From Sinotaia quadrata (lineage: Eukaryota > Mollusca > Gastropoda > Architaenioglossa > Viviparidae), in NCBI GenBank assembly GCA_028829895.1, contig CM054181.1, forward strand, positions 69,187,759 to 69,251,758: a stretch of 64,000 bases of DNA, read 5' to 3'. This document shows positions 1 through 11,967 of this stretch, in pieces; position 1 is the stretch's first letter, and each line of letters opens with the position of its first letter. The notes beneath the pieces were generated by a model. The model had not been told where the DNA came from. It ran no database searches and worked only from the letters and a program-made list of their open reading frames with translations. The translations under genes and the position numbers were made by a program.

Positions 1-329
1 GCTAAGCATCAAAATGTGACGCGAGAAATGTAATACTTGAAGAGGTGAATTATAATCTCAAGGCACGAGTTTTGCATACGTCGTGGAAGGCCTTTTAGGC
101 CACAACTTAATTAATTAGCAACATGCATTATTCTGAGATGAAGGCTACAAGAGTGCTGTAACATTGTTACTTGAGTTGAACATAGTGGTCTATGGTAAAT
201 GTAAGTTCATTTGAAGAATGAAATAAAATCTCATCAAAGGACAGATACATGTTTGGCGAAGATCTTTTTTTTTTTTTTAACTCGTGTCTCATTTTGAAAT
301 ACTCGTTATTTCACATGAATGTGTTGAAA

Positions 330-800
330 GTAGTGCAATATACAGTGTACTGTAAACAGTGTGGAATACAGTGATGCAGTTTTAGATGAGATACAGTGTT
401 GCTGTGAATAGTGTGAGATAGAGTGATACTGTAAGTAGTATGAGATAAAGTAATGCTGTGTGTAGTATAAGATACAATAATGTTGTCTGTAGTATGAGAT
501 ACAATAATGTTGTCTGTAGTATAAGATACAATAATGTTGTCTGTAGTATGAGATACAATAATGTTGTCCATAGTATGAGATACAGTAATGCTGTATGTAG
601 TATAAGATACAATAATGCTGTCTGTAGTATGAGATACAGTATAAATAACATGAGATGCACTGCTATAAAGTACATGAACTGCACTGTTATAAAGTACATC
701 AGACGTGTAAAATGTTGTCAGCAGTCTGAGACACAGTTGTAAGCAGAATGAGACACAATGTTGTAAACAGCATGAGATGCAATGCTGTGAATTGTGTGAG
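330..800. repeat. 27-bp minisatellite, degenerate at the edges
   Basis: The core (about 450-640) repeats a 27-bp unit containing ATGAGATACAATAATGTTGT about seven times with few changes. Flanks to 330 and 800 hold drifted units with variable length (AGATACAGT, GAGATGCA). Because 27 is a multiple of three, all frames stay open on both strands. The open frames here are by-products, not genes. A few stray units continue to about 940. Confidence 0.85.
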
Positions 801-1330
801 TTACGAACGGGTGTTGTTTTAAGTTGTTATAATCACCATTGTGCAGTATTGAAGTAAGTCACATGATGTTCGGCGTTGCTGTACGAAACATGAGATGCAG
901 TGCAGTGTTCAAACAGCGTGAGATGCTGCAATGCTGTTGTCGGAGAACAAAACAGAAACGACAAGCAGCTCCGTGGTGAGCCATACATGCCAAGCGTGTC
1001 TTTGCTGAGCGGAGTATTGCAGTCCATATAACCGTTGCATTTTTTATCTCAACACTATCTCCTTAAACAAAGGCAGCAGAAACTATGGCAGCACATGAGA
1101 CGGAGAGTTGGAAGGAGGAAAAGAAAAGTGAAGACTGGGAACAGACGCAGACGGCAGGATATGTGTAAAGCATATATGTCAGTTCTGAGGCGAGAAGTAA
1201 AGAAAGTGTTTGGGGTTGTTTAAAATTTCAAATGGTTGAAAGGTGGAGAAGAGACTAAGAAAACAGAGCGTGTCTGATAGGGTAGAGTAGAGATAAATAA
1301 TTGCAGAAGTAAATTAACGACGACTATGAC

Positions 1331-1394
<64 letters not shown>
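1331..1394. repeat. (GAT)n microsatellite
   Basis: About 21 uninterrupted GAT triplets. Confidence 0.97.
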
Positions 1395-1664
1395 CATAAA
1401 AGTCATTGTTGCATACACAGAATGTGTAAGTCGGGTTTTTCAGTGACATACACTAGTTTTTAGTGTCGTGAAGGATGCTCGTAACAGAATCACATCATTT
1501 CATTTCTCGATAACTCGTTTTTACGATAGATATTATTGTAGAGTTTGTATGAAGAAGGGTTGTTAGATGAAAGTGACTCAAAAAGAAAGTCACACTATCA
1601 ATGGTCCTTAGACAACACTTTCACATAACATCACAGTGTCGTCAATTTGTAGGTCGTCGAACTA

Positions 1665-1866
1665 GTCACTAGTTAACTGAAGTGACCAGGAACTAGCTGA
1701 ACTGGTCAAGAGGCTTCCGAACTGTCAACAGGTATCGAAACTGGCCAAAGGGCATCTGAATTGGTCAAATGGTATCTGAACTGGTCAAAAGGTGTCTAAG
1801 CTGGTCAACGGGTTTCCGAACTGGTCAGTAGGGGCTGAACTAGTCACGAGGTAGCTGGAGTGGTCA
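1665..1866. repeat. About 20-bp minisatellite (AACTGGTCA)
   Basis: Roughly nine diverged units of about 20 bp, each containing GAACTGGTCA or a close variant followed by a G-rich AGGTATCT-like stretch. Confidence 0.8.
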
Positions 1867-1966
1867 GTAAATCACCACTAAAAAGTGTAAATTTTAAAAC
1901 GTGTTATGATGCTTACAAAGTTTATATCAAAAGTAACAAATGCTAAATAGAATACTGAGTAAGAAA

Positions 1967-2108
1967 TTCAATGTTCACATTACAAGATGAACTACTTCTT
2001 GCAGAGCACAGTTCAATGTTCACATTACAAGATGAACTACTTCTTGCAGAGCACAGTTCAATGTTCACATTACAAGATGAACTACTTCTTGCAGAGCACA
2101 GTTCAATG
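1967..2108. repeat. 45-bp tandem repeat, three perfect copies
   Basis: Units start at 1967, 2012 and 2057 with TTCAATGTTCACATTACAAG and are identical, followed by a partial fourth start (TTCAATG). Identity suggests recent expansion. The 15-residue repeated frame is a consequence of the unit length. Confidence 0.95.
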
Positions 2109-2244
2109 AACGTGACACTTTATTTTTGTTTGCCAAACAAAGGAAAATGCTAAGAAACGGTTAGATGACCTAGTGGTTACAATTCACAATTTACGTACAC
2201 AGTGGAAGTGCTGGTGGGGGGCGGGGGATGGGGGACTTGTTGAG

Positions 2245-2412
2245 ATCCACAGTAGAAATATGCGACCAAGTGAGCTAGAAATTTGACATTTTACATTTGC
2301 AGTAAGAAATGTCATGTGTCCAACTGAGCTAGAAATTTTACATTTTACCGCTACAGTAGGAACTGTTATGTGACCAACTGAGCTAGAAATTTGACATTTT
2401 ATGTCCACAATA
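2245..2412. repeat. About 55-bp tandem repeat, three copies
   Basis: Three diverged units each contain TGAGCTAGAAATTT and GACATTTTA followed by ACAGTAG(A/G)A; starts are near 2265, 2320 and 2374. Confidence 0.85.
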
Positions 2413-2821
2413 GAAGTGCTAAGTAAGTAGCTGACCTACCCATATACCGTTTATCGTCAATTACGAGTGACCTTGAGATATGGACGCTGGACTCTCGTGA
2501 ACGATGTCGTAGAGTCATGGACTGTTACCTTCGTTTCATAAGCTGCAGGAAATAGGCCTTAACTCTTACAAAGGAGTTCGACAATCCACAGCTTGGGAGG
2601 GGGGTAAAGAAAGTATCAACAAGCTCTGTGTGTGTGTGTGCGTGCGTGCGTATGTGTTTTTAATATTATTCTTTACCATTAACTTTGGTTTCTCATTATT
2701 TGATTAGTTAATTTAATTGTATTATATGGGCCTACTATATTATTCAGAGAATTGGTACTATATTGCCCACGGCTTTCATAAGGACAACGTACGGTAAGGG
2801 GTAGACTGAAAAACTAAGAGA

Positions 2822-2894
2822 CTGGATGGATAGATGGATGGATGGATGGATGGATGGATGGATGGATGGATGGATGGATGGATGGATGGATGGA
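2822..2894. repeat. (GGAT)n microsatellite
   Basis: About 18 GGAT units, one interrupted by GATA. It creates a false minus-strand Ser-Ile-His-Pro repeat frame. Confidence 0.97.
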
Positions 2895-5150
2895 AGTAGG
2901 TAAATAAATACAATTGGGACTACTGAGATTTTGTTTTCTTGTGGGTTTTCTTTCCCCCAACTTGAATGCAATTAGCCCGGAACGTTCTGCAGAAAAACAC
3001 TTCTGACACCTGCCACTTTCATGGTCGGGGCCCTGGCAGAAACAGTATTGGCGCATGAAGTCTACAGTTTTCTCCCTTGGCACCATGCATCACGTGTGCT
3101 AGAGTAACATAGCTTGTTTGCAATTGCTTCGTAAATTTTACCAACAGACTGTGTCGGAATAATTAAAATGTTTATTCACTTGTTCGTGTGTGCCCTTTGT
3201 GTTAAATAAACGATGCAAACCGCTTAGATCAAAGTAAACAGTTACTAGGCCTGAAAGAAAGAAAGAAAGAAAGAAAGAGAATTATTGTTAGTTTATGTAA
3301 CTATAAACTAGTAGCGAATATACTTTTACATTCTTGCTTGTGTTTATTAGAACTAAAGGTATTCTTTTTTTTTATCTAAATACAACATTGTAGCCTGAAA
3401 CAACAAGCTGTAACTTGCAACTACACTGCTACTAGAGCGCACATTAGTTTGACCTTCAAACAGTTCTGTCACCTTTGATCACTAAAATAAAAACTCCGAG
3501 CAGTAATTTCAGATCTGACCTGCCCAATCGGTGTTTCAAATTACTGGCTTGTTTTCGTTTCTTGAAGTCTATATTTTGTTATTTGCACCATACCGATGTC
3601 TGTCCTGTTGTCTTCCCACTGTTTGAAGACAGTAATACAAGTACACGCAAAGGGTTATAACTATCTAAACGTTCCAAATCTGGCACTTCAAAGCACTGTT
3701 ACTCTAGGTCGCAGATGTAGCGCTAATCTTTCTTGAGGCAATGTAAGGAGTCAGGCGTTTTACTGCGATAAAATTGTTTCGTTCTTGTGTATTCTTCGTT
3801 TTTGTAATTAAAATAATCGTGATGAGAACATGCAGAGTGCTTACCTGCTTACATGATTTAATTCTTTGACAGGAAATTGCCTGTGGCATCGGTTTCTTGT
3901 TTGTCTCATGTCTATAGAATCTTGACTTTTCAGCCGAGTTAAAATTGTGTTTACCATTTGGATGTTGTCCATACGATCAGTGTCAAAGGGAGATGATCTA
4001 ATGCTTTATGTGGAAGTCAGTCACAAGATTTTACAAAAGCTTGTATTTGTTGGCTGAATTCTTTGTTGATGAAGGTTGAAATCGATTCATTTATGAATTT
4101 ATTCCATGATTTTCATTATCTTTGGAGATATAAGGACATTCTAAGACCTGTAGGATTTGTCGGAACTTCAAGATGAGCAGTACAAAATGACTCACTCAAA
4201 AATCCTCTTTTGTTCAATAATACATACTGTTCAAGTGATGTTTAGCGCGTAGAAGTTTATTAAATATGTTTAATGTTGCTACCTTAGTAAGACTTTTGTA
4301 CTCTAAATCACTGTGAAAGGTCAGGTCTTTGCAATTGTTGTTAGGAACCTCGAATTTTTATTACTTAACACCGGCTCACTGCTGTGCATTCTTCGTTCTT
4401 ACAATAATGAGTAACATGTAAACCTAATGAGTGTATGCACAGTCTCATAATTTATGTGTAATTCGCCTGACAATGACGCCATTGTTTAGTTCGTTTGTTT
4501 ACCTGATTTCTGCACAAATGCTAAGTGGGTATTCAAGTGCAAACTAAACTACACCACTGGACGTTGTAGGTATGATCAATGTCAAAGTTGACCGATGTAA
4601 ATCGTAAATGGGAACAGCTAGTCACGAGGTTTGAAAGGTTAAAATAACTGATTGCATTCTTTGCCTATGCAGATAGAAATTAGTTAAAATTAATTTATTC
4701 TATGACTTGTGAGACATGAACAGGTATTTTTTCAGGACCCACCTGCATTAACAAGGCTTTGGGACCCACCCACCCAGACGTACAGTATACGAACAAGGCT
4801 TTTTGACAGAGGTAAAGTACACGATTTTATTTTATTCTCATTTTAATACACAAATAAAATTTATATAATGGCATGTTTATAGAGATGGGCTACCTATTAC
4901 CGCTACCTTGACTGATCTTGCACTCAGTCACTGTGGGAGGTCTACTCATCTAGCTTGTATGGATGATTGTCATGATGACAAAAGATAAGACTAATACTTC
5001 ACCAAAACATGCATTGTCAATAAGCAATGCACGCTGTTTAATTAACAAATACACACACACAAAATAGTAAACTTTCTAAATGCAGGCTTTGCCGAAATAA
5101 ATTATTTTACAAAATGGTTCACTAGTTTGGGCGCCCTTTTCCCTCAACGC
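2895..5150. other. Non-coding stretch with no recognised gene
   Basis: There is a short (GAAA)n run at 3253-3278. Near 4730-4800 a CGTACAG-containing GC-richer patch has two related phrases (GGACCCACCTGCATTAACAA and GGGACCCACCCACCC), possibly a worn repeat end. No open frame here resembles a known protein. Confidence 0.6.
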
Positions 5151-5352
5151 AACTAAGTCCTAATTGAAACTAATTTTTTTTTTATGCAGGAGAACATAAT
5201 GACAACTAAGTCCTAATTTAAACTAATTCTTTTATTCAGGAGAACATAATGACAACTAAGTCCTAATTTAAACTAATTCTTTTACTCAGGAGAACATAAT
5301 GACAACTAAGCCCTAATTTAAACTAATTCTTTTATTCAGGAGAACGTAATGA
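5151..5352. repeat. 50-bp tandem repeat, four copies
   Basis: Units contain AACTAAGTCCTAATTTAAAC and TTCAGGAGAACATAATGAC. Copies 2-4 are nearly identical and copy 1 has a longer T-run. Confidence 0.93.
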
Positions 5353-5365
5353 CAAAACATCATAA

Positions 5366-5494
5366 ATTGTTTAAGAACAAAGCAACATCAGCTATGAGAA
5401 AAAAGCAAGCAAAACAAGAATTGCTTTATATTGTTTAAGAACAAAGCAACATCAGCTATGAGAAAAAAGCAAGCAAAACAAGAATTGCTTTATA
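5366..5494. repeat. 64-bp perfect tandem duplication
   Basis: ATTGTTTAAGAACAAAGCAA begins at 5366 and again at 5430, and the two units match throughout. It directly follows the 50-bp array. Confidence 0.93.
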
Positions 5495-6509
5495 TTCGAA
5501 GAGGCTTTGCGAGGTCAATTTTCTGCATCAACTTTTTTTTTGTTCCGCTCCTCGAACACTGCGTTGTTTCAGTGTAGAAAAACAACAGCACTATCCAGTG
5601 TGCCTGCTTGTGCTTGTCCAATGTACACCCTTCTTCCATGTTTCTGATATCAGTTTACATTCTCTCTCCATTTATTTATTTTCCCGATTCAGAAACCACC
5701 GACTCTGCCTCTGTAGACAGGTTGCAGCCTATTTTTACTTCAGGTTTTTTTTATAAGCGTATATGCTTGATCTTCGTAGAGGGAGTTATCTCGGAACACG
5801 GAGTCGTCTGTTTTCCGAAATGCGAGACGAAATGTATTTCCTCAGTGGTATTAAATATAAAAATCACATTCATTGATAAATTAACAAACTAGAAACCTAT
5901 CTTCGACCGGTATAGGAGCGCCTTCATTTTTAAAAAAAATTCATTGTAACAACAATATATTGTTCTCTGCACTGCTTGCTGACACACCCTTCCGCACAAA
6001 CGTATTCTTACGCACGTACGAGCTATTAAGCTAAAGCCAGGTCAAACACAATTGCTTAAAATCCCATTTTGAAATAGACTAACAAAAAATCCACTATTTA
6101 TAATTATTAAGGATGTAATTTAGATTTTTTTTTTTAATGAAACATCGTGCTTAATGAATTACTCATCTGCTTTTCATAAGTCTGAAGGAATGTGGAAAAC
6201 GAGGTAAAATAGCAGGGGGGCGTGGCGCGGGAAAGAGAATAAAAATGCTTAAATATCAAGATTTTCATTTCTGTGGCGCGTACTCAACTTGGACTCTTAC
6301 TTTCTTACAATCTTGATAAGAGTGAAGAGAAAAAGAATACTTGTGGAATTGTTAGCACTTCAGACAAGTCAAAATCAATTTTTGCTCCTGTTCTTCTCCA
6401 CATCTACAAGCAGCAGACAATTAAGAGGTATTTTTTTCAAGTACCATCACTAGATATATTCTTTCATTATGTGCTTATTGTACAATCCTTGTTTTGCTAT
6501 ATATCAGTT

Positions 6510-7110
6510 ACTAGCTCAAAGTTCACTTTTCACCCATTACCTCATGGTATGCTAGCTCAAAGTTCACCTTTTCACCCATTACCTCATGGTATGCTAGCTC
6601 AAAGTTCACTTTTCACCCATTACCTCATGGTATGCTAGCTCAAAGTTCACTTTTCACCCATTACCTCATGGTATGCTAGCTCAAAGTTCACTTTTCACCC
6701 ATTACCTCATGGTATGCTAGCTCAAAGTTCACTTTTCACCCATTACCTCATGGTATGCTAGCACAAAGTTCACCTTTTCACCCATTACTGCAAGGGTTTC
6801 TTGTAAGATATGCTAATACAAAGTTCACCTTTTCACCCATTACTGCAAGGGTTTCTTGTAAGATATGCTAGCACAAAGTTCACCTTTTTCATCCATTGCT
6901 GTATGGTTTGCTAGCACAAAGTTCACCTTTTCACGCATTGCTGCTAGCACAACTTTCACTTTTCACCCATTGCTGCTGTATGATAATGTAGCACAAAGTT
7001 CACTTTTTCACCATTACTGTCTTGTAAGATACGCTAGCATTCCATTACTGCATGATATACTAGCACAAAATTCACCTTTTCACCATTGCACGGTATGCTA
7101 ACAAAAAGTT
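6510..7110. repeat. 41-bp minisatellite grading into diverged units
   Basis: About six near-identical 41-bp units (GCTCAAAGTTCACTTTTCAC then CATTACCTCATGGTATGCTA) run to about 6770. Further units change to CACAAAGTTCACC and TACTGCAAGGGTTTC and shorten toward 7110. The homogeneous left end and worn right end suggest one-sided expansion. Confidence 0.92.
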
Positions 7111-7298
<188 letters not shown>

Positions 7299-7372
7299 CA
7301 CAGATGATAAATAATAATTTATTTTACATTATGTTGTTGTATTCTTTATGCACTTATATGGCATTGCAATCA

Positions 7373-7640
7373 TATCGTGAAATATAACAAGCGGCCTGCA
7401 GTCAAATTGTGAAATATAGCTAGCGGCCTACAGTCAAATTGTGAAATATAACAAGCGCCCTGCATTCAAATTGTGAAATACAACAAGCGGCCTGCAGTCA
7501 AATTGGGAAATATAACAAGCGGCCTGCAGTCAAATTAGGAAATATAACAAGCGGCCTGCAGTCAAATTGGGAAATATAACAAGCAGCCTGCAGTCAAATT
7601 GGGAAATATAACAAGCGATCTGCAGTCAAATTGTGAAATG
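7373..7640. repeat. 32-bp minisatellite, eight copies
   Basis: Units of 32 bp contain AACAAGCGGCCTGCAGTCAA then ATTGTGAAATAT, with scattered changes (GCGGCCTACAG, GCGATCTGCAG). The central CTGCAG makes most units carry a PstI site. Continuous with no spacers, so not a CRISPR array. Confidence 0.93.
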
Positions 7641-7996
7641 TAAGTTAAAGCCCTATCCATGGTGACCTGTTTACAAATAGTCTCTATAGCTGTACTCGTA
7701 AGTAACGGCATTCCTGGGTGCGATAAGAGACACGTCAGCAAATAGACAGGTGGGAAAAGCAGGTTTTGGCAGACAGCAGGTATGAGTGTCTGGAAAAGCC
7801 AGGAAGACGTACAGTCAGAAAAGAGTTTTGGGTGTGGCACCGTCTACATAACCTTGAGTAACCACTCGCCCACCCACCCAGCGAGGGCTGCACTGTGTGT
7901 TGACTCAAGTCCCAATGAGGTTGTTTTCAGTCTTCATGATTTCATGCTTGAGTGCACTCTCTTCTCTCTCTACTTCTTCCCTTTTTTTCTCTTTCT

Positions 7997-7997
<1 letters not shown>

Positions 7998-8048
<51 letters not shown>
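7998..8048. repeat. (CT)n microsatellite
   Basis: About 25 uninterrupted CT units. Confidence 0.97.
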
Positions 8049-8052
<4 letters not shown>

Positions 8053-8990
8053 ATGTGCATATGGGTTACGGTGTATGCATGTGTAGATGGGTGGATGGAT
8101 AGATGAGTGAATAGAAAATATTTTCGTCTATATGCATGAAATCATGTAATTCAAATACAGATTTTAGTTTTGGCATGAATGTTTGTGTGCGTGCATGTAT
8201 GCGTGGCTTCGTTTTTGGTTTTGTTTCTTGTTTGGTTTTTTTTTTTGTTTTTTTTTTGGGGGGAGTACATGTAAATGTTCACGTAGCCAGTACCATATTT
8301 TGTGTGCGTATGTACATGTATTGTTTGTTGGGTTTTTTAAAACTTGTTCTTTGTTTCTTTCCACCTGTGGTTGTTTTGTACTTTTGCTTTATATGACATT
8401 TATTGTTAAAATAAAAATTATAAACGCATACCATGTACAACACAATAGTCGTGCAAGCACACATAGTTATATATATAATCTCCTTTTCAGCCATGATGCA
8501 TCCAACCTTTAAAGACAACTATTTTAACCATTCTGCATTCCTTTGGCAGATTTAGCGGATTACAGTGTATTGTCGGTCGGGTCAGAATAACCTTCTCTTC
8601 AGAACTACAGAAAAAGTTATAAGCTTCAAGACGCGCCACGCCCACTTGATTCCTGTACTTTAAAGAGAGGAAAGGAAAGAAAAACGACTGTCTGTAAACT
8701 GTAACTACACAAGATGAAGCGTGCTTGACGCTGACGTAATGGGACCCTCTAGCTTGCCACTCCACTACAGAGTGCTGGGTTTCATCCCCTTGACGCAGTA
8801 ACTTCCCCATTTTACTTCCCGCAAGTTTGAAAATTAACTTTCTTATATCAGGCATAAAATGTATCATGTCGTGTGTCGGATCTGTTTAAATAGTAAACTT
8901 TTTTCTTTTCTTTATGTCTAGTTTTAAGGAAAAGGTTAAAAATCGTACATTCAACGACAGTTAAGATGACTCACATCTGTGACTGAATTT
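8049..8990. other. No gene recognised
   Basis: A minus-strand open frame (8867-8487, 126 codons) has no motif I recognise, and its only support is length. T- and G-homopolymers lie at 8238-8265. Confidence 0.5.
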
Positions 8991-8994
8991 AATC

Positions 8995-9004
8995 ACACAC
9001 ACAC

Positions 9005-9048
<44 letters not shown>
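8995..9048. repeat. (AC)n microsatellite
   Basis: A near-perfect AC run with one G interruption. Confidence 0.97.
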
Positions 9049-9182
9049 CTAAGAAGTAAAATACATCTGTTCATACATTTCTTTTTCTTTTGAACACTCT
9101 TAGATTCAGGCTGATCAGTCGCAGTGAATTCAGCCATTTGGTTCAGTGTACAGGCATCGGGCTACGTACCTAGTCAGACGTG

Positions 9183-9184
<2 letters not shown>

Positions 9185-9264
<80 letters not shown>

Positions 9265-9365
9265 CATGCGTGCGTGTGGGTGTGAGAGAGAGAAAGAGAC
9301 GTGTCTGTCCGTGTGTGTGAGAGAGAGAAAGAGACGTGTCCGTGCGTGTGTGTGAGAGAGACGTT
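9185..9365. repeat. (GT)n run followed by GAGAGA/GTGT duplication
   Basis: About 38 GT units to 9260, then two copies of a roughly 46-bp block with GTGTGAGAGAGAGAAAGAGA and ACGTGTCCGTG. Frames in it give false Cys-Val or Thr-His repeats. Confidence 0.95.
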
Positions 9366-10992
9366 TGAAAGGGAGCATAATGTTTGTTTCAATGATGTGG
9401 GATCACGTCTACTTCCGAATTTTTGCTGATTTTGCAGACTAGCGCAAGCGCCAAGGGAGGTAAAAATGTTCTGAAAGGAAAAGAATGTCATGGGTGGGGA
9501 GCATGCAGGTGTGGACTATTTCGGAGAATTTATGCGTGTGCGCGTGTGACCTTTCGGGTCGCGGAGGAAATCCTGGCTCACTCACTTTTCCCTCCACGAA
9601 CCGTATTTTCAAGTACAGAAAAGAAATAACTACACAGCCCCTATCATTCAAATGAAACAATTTAGAGTATTTTTCATGGAAGAATCTTACACGTGTATGT
9701 AACGTGTAAAAGAAAACTGGACTACGTTACATTGGGTTATTAGAATGTGTGGCTAAGGGATTGAGTTGTCGCTCTTGAGCGCTATCAAGTATGGGCTCGA
9801 TAGCGTATTTATTTTATTAATTAGTTCTCTTTTACTGTTATCCGCTCTTGAATTATTTTTTGTAGTTTTATGTCATAAATATATTTCCTTTTATAGACGA
9901 ACCCATTCGTTGTAGAATAAGTCACTGTAGTTTTTTGGGGGATTGGGGTTAAAAAACTATATTATCTTATTTGTTCTAGTTGTAGTTCATTATTTAATAT
10001 ATTCGAAGTGTGTGTTTGTGTGCTTGTGTGTGTGTGTGCCGCGCGCGCGAGTTTGTGCTTGCGTGTTTCAACATGTATGTGTACGAGTGGTGTGCTGTGT
10101 GCATGCCATGTAGTGTGGGTTTTTATTTTGGAAAGTGTCACTCATTGTTATAATTGACATCTTTACAACTTTGATACTAAATGAAATATTTACTAGTACA
10201 CAGACATCAATCAAGGAAATTTAGACACAGAAAACCCCAAATTTTTATTTTAAATAAAGTTGTACCGACTTCTAAACCTTCCTTGGATGTGTGTTTCAGA
10301 TTTTGTTTGAATAAACCACTCAACACGCTGTGCCTTCTCCTGCAGATTCAATGAGACTGAGGGGAGAAATGAAGATCTGAAAAGAAAATGAAGATGAAAT
10401 TACTTGTCAAAACTTGGTATTTCTACACTCCTGGTTGACTTTCTGTACAGGACAAAAAGATAATTTTCGGATAGCCTGTACTTATGTTCTACTCAGCCAA
10501 TGTGTTCAGTTGTAGCTTCGTAGATGTGACAACGCCACCCTAGTTATGAATATGAATATTTTCTTATTATCCGTAACTAATTACAAGTGATGAGAGTATT
10601 AATTTATGTTATTAACAATTATCCAGAAGACACCACTCGTTTCTCTCTCACTTGGCGGATATGCGGGTGCTGTAAAAGTTTTCTCTCGTCCATAACATAA
10701 AAGACAAACATTCACTGCCACACAATATTTCCGTAGGTGAAAAACTTACCAAAATAGAAAATGAATCCATCTTTAATATATATTTAGCGAGACCCCATCC
10801 ACCCACTATCTCTCCAGCATATGGTTATCAATATGTGTAAGGTCAATAAATTTATTAAATCAACAATCAAATATACATATAACAAATACAATCAAAAGAG
10901 TGTTGACATTTACATCACTTCACAACAATATTCAATTAACACTAGACAATCGTTCAAATTATCCTAGCAGAGGCATCAGCAGTTAAATGATC

Positions 10993-10995
<3 letters not shown>
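9366..10995. other. No gene recognised
   Basis: Only AT-rich single-copy-looking DNA, a GT-rich patch (10009-10110), and a phrase (CTCAGCCAATGTGTTCAG, about 10493) that recurs in altered form at about 11985 and 12027. Confidence 0.5.

Positions 10996-10996
<1 letters not shown>

Positions 10997-11033
<37 letters not shown>
10997..11033. repeat. (AT)n microsatellite
   Basis: About 18 AT units. Confidence 0.96.
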
Positions 11034-11036
<3 letters not shown>

Positions 11037-11314
11037 CATAGGCATAATTTATCGTAGATATGAGAGTGGAGTTTAGAGAAATAATTATAGTCAATGTACA
11101 TAACCTTTCCAAAGATGGCTGCATGTGTTCACAAACACGTGGTTTGCAACAAGTCACTGCCTTTCTTATTTAGACGACAGTCCCACATACCCTTTCTAGG
11201 CACGTTAGTCAACTTTTCCAGAATCTTCTATGTACTCTCCAAGCACATAACGTGGAGAATCATCCCGAATTTCCTCAAGCACTTCAGGAAGAATGTTCCC
11301 GAATTTTCAAGTAT

Positions 11315-11450
11315 GCTACTCAGCACACCACAAGGAATGTTCAAAATAATCTTCAATCACCACAAGGAATGTTCAAAATAATTTTCAATCACACAAGGAA
11401 TGTTCAAAATAATTTTCAATCACCACAAGGAATGTTCAAAATAATCTTCA
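11315..11450. repeat. About 32-bp minisatellite, four copies
   Basis: Units contain CACAAGGAATGTTCAAAATA then AT(T/C)TTCAATCAC. Both frames through it stay open, which explains two overlapping spurious frames. Confidence 0.9.
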
Positions 11451-11660
11451 TGATTATCAAAACCAAACTAAAGCCACCATTTTTGCTGCATTGGCTTTCG
11501 AACAGAATTCACAGGAATCAACTTACAGCAACATGTTACTGATAAGTTCGATAATAATGTTGGATGTACACACCAATGTGATCAGGTAAAATACTGTAAT
11601 CACTGTAGCCTGAAGTGAAAAAAAGTCACACTTTTCTCTTAAACTAACAATCTCCTTTAA

Positions 11661-11967
11661 GACTAGACTTGAGTTTCATCAAATTCAAAGTGATTAGAAT
11701 ATAGGCTTTCTTCAACAAAATAACTTTCGGCCCATCCCCATTGGATGAAGTTGTTATGAACAAGTGTGAGACTACTAACCAGAAAACTATTCATCCAGTT
11801 GGAACTGGTTTAGATTACATCAGCAAGTTCCTAGCACATTCTTTACATGAATTGTTTACTTCAACTTTAACAGCATAAGCAGTGCCCAAGGTCGGGTCAT
11901 TTTGATATTTAACAATTTATACAACAATCAAGTTTAGAAATATGGATAGGCAAATTTACTCTGCCAC
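11661..11967 (-). repeat. Dispersed repeat family, copy 1
   Basis: The reverse complement aligns end to end by eye with copies at 13301 and 29541. Shared blocks are AGAGTAAATTTGCCTATCC, CGACCTTGGGCACTGCTTAT, GTAAACAA(T/C)TCATGT, GTGCTAGGAA, TTGTTCATAACAA and CTAATCACTTTGAATTT. Copies look roughly 75-85% alike. No frame is conserved. The family is not one I recognise. Confidence 0.8.

Noticed and set aside
311..742. Three overlapping open frames on both strands with periodic peptides
   Set aside because: They follow from a 27-bp minisatellite, whose length is a multiple of three. Both strands stay open and codon content mirrors the DNA unit.
2744..3086. Ser-Ile-His-Pro repeat protein on the minus strand
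   Set aside because: This is the translation of a (GGAT)n microsatellite.
4730..4800. GGACCCACC phrases as a hAT or RTE remnant
   Set aside because: Too short and without terminal repeats or target duplications. A library search is needed to say more.
7373..7640. Regular 32-bp repeats resembling a CRISPR array
   Set aside because: There are no unique spacers, units abut directly, and the genome is eukaryotic. The same holds for the 30-bp array at 22806 and the 36-bp arrays at 17276 and 19455.
8487..8867. 126-codon minus-strand frame
   Set aside because: No recognisable motif, no splice or promoter evidence, and length possible by chance in the region.
9130..9491. Thr-His and Cys-Val repeat frames
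   Set aside because: Dinucleotide GT/AC translation, and the same happens at 15655-15900 and 26087-26338.
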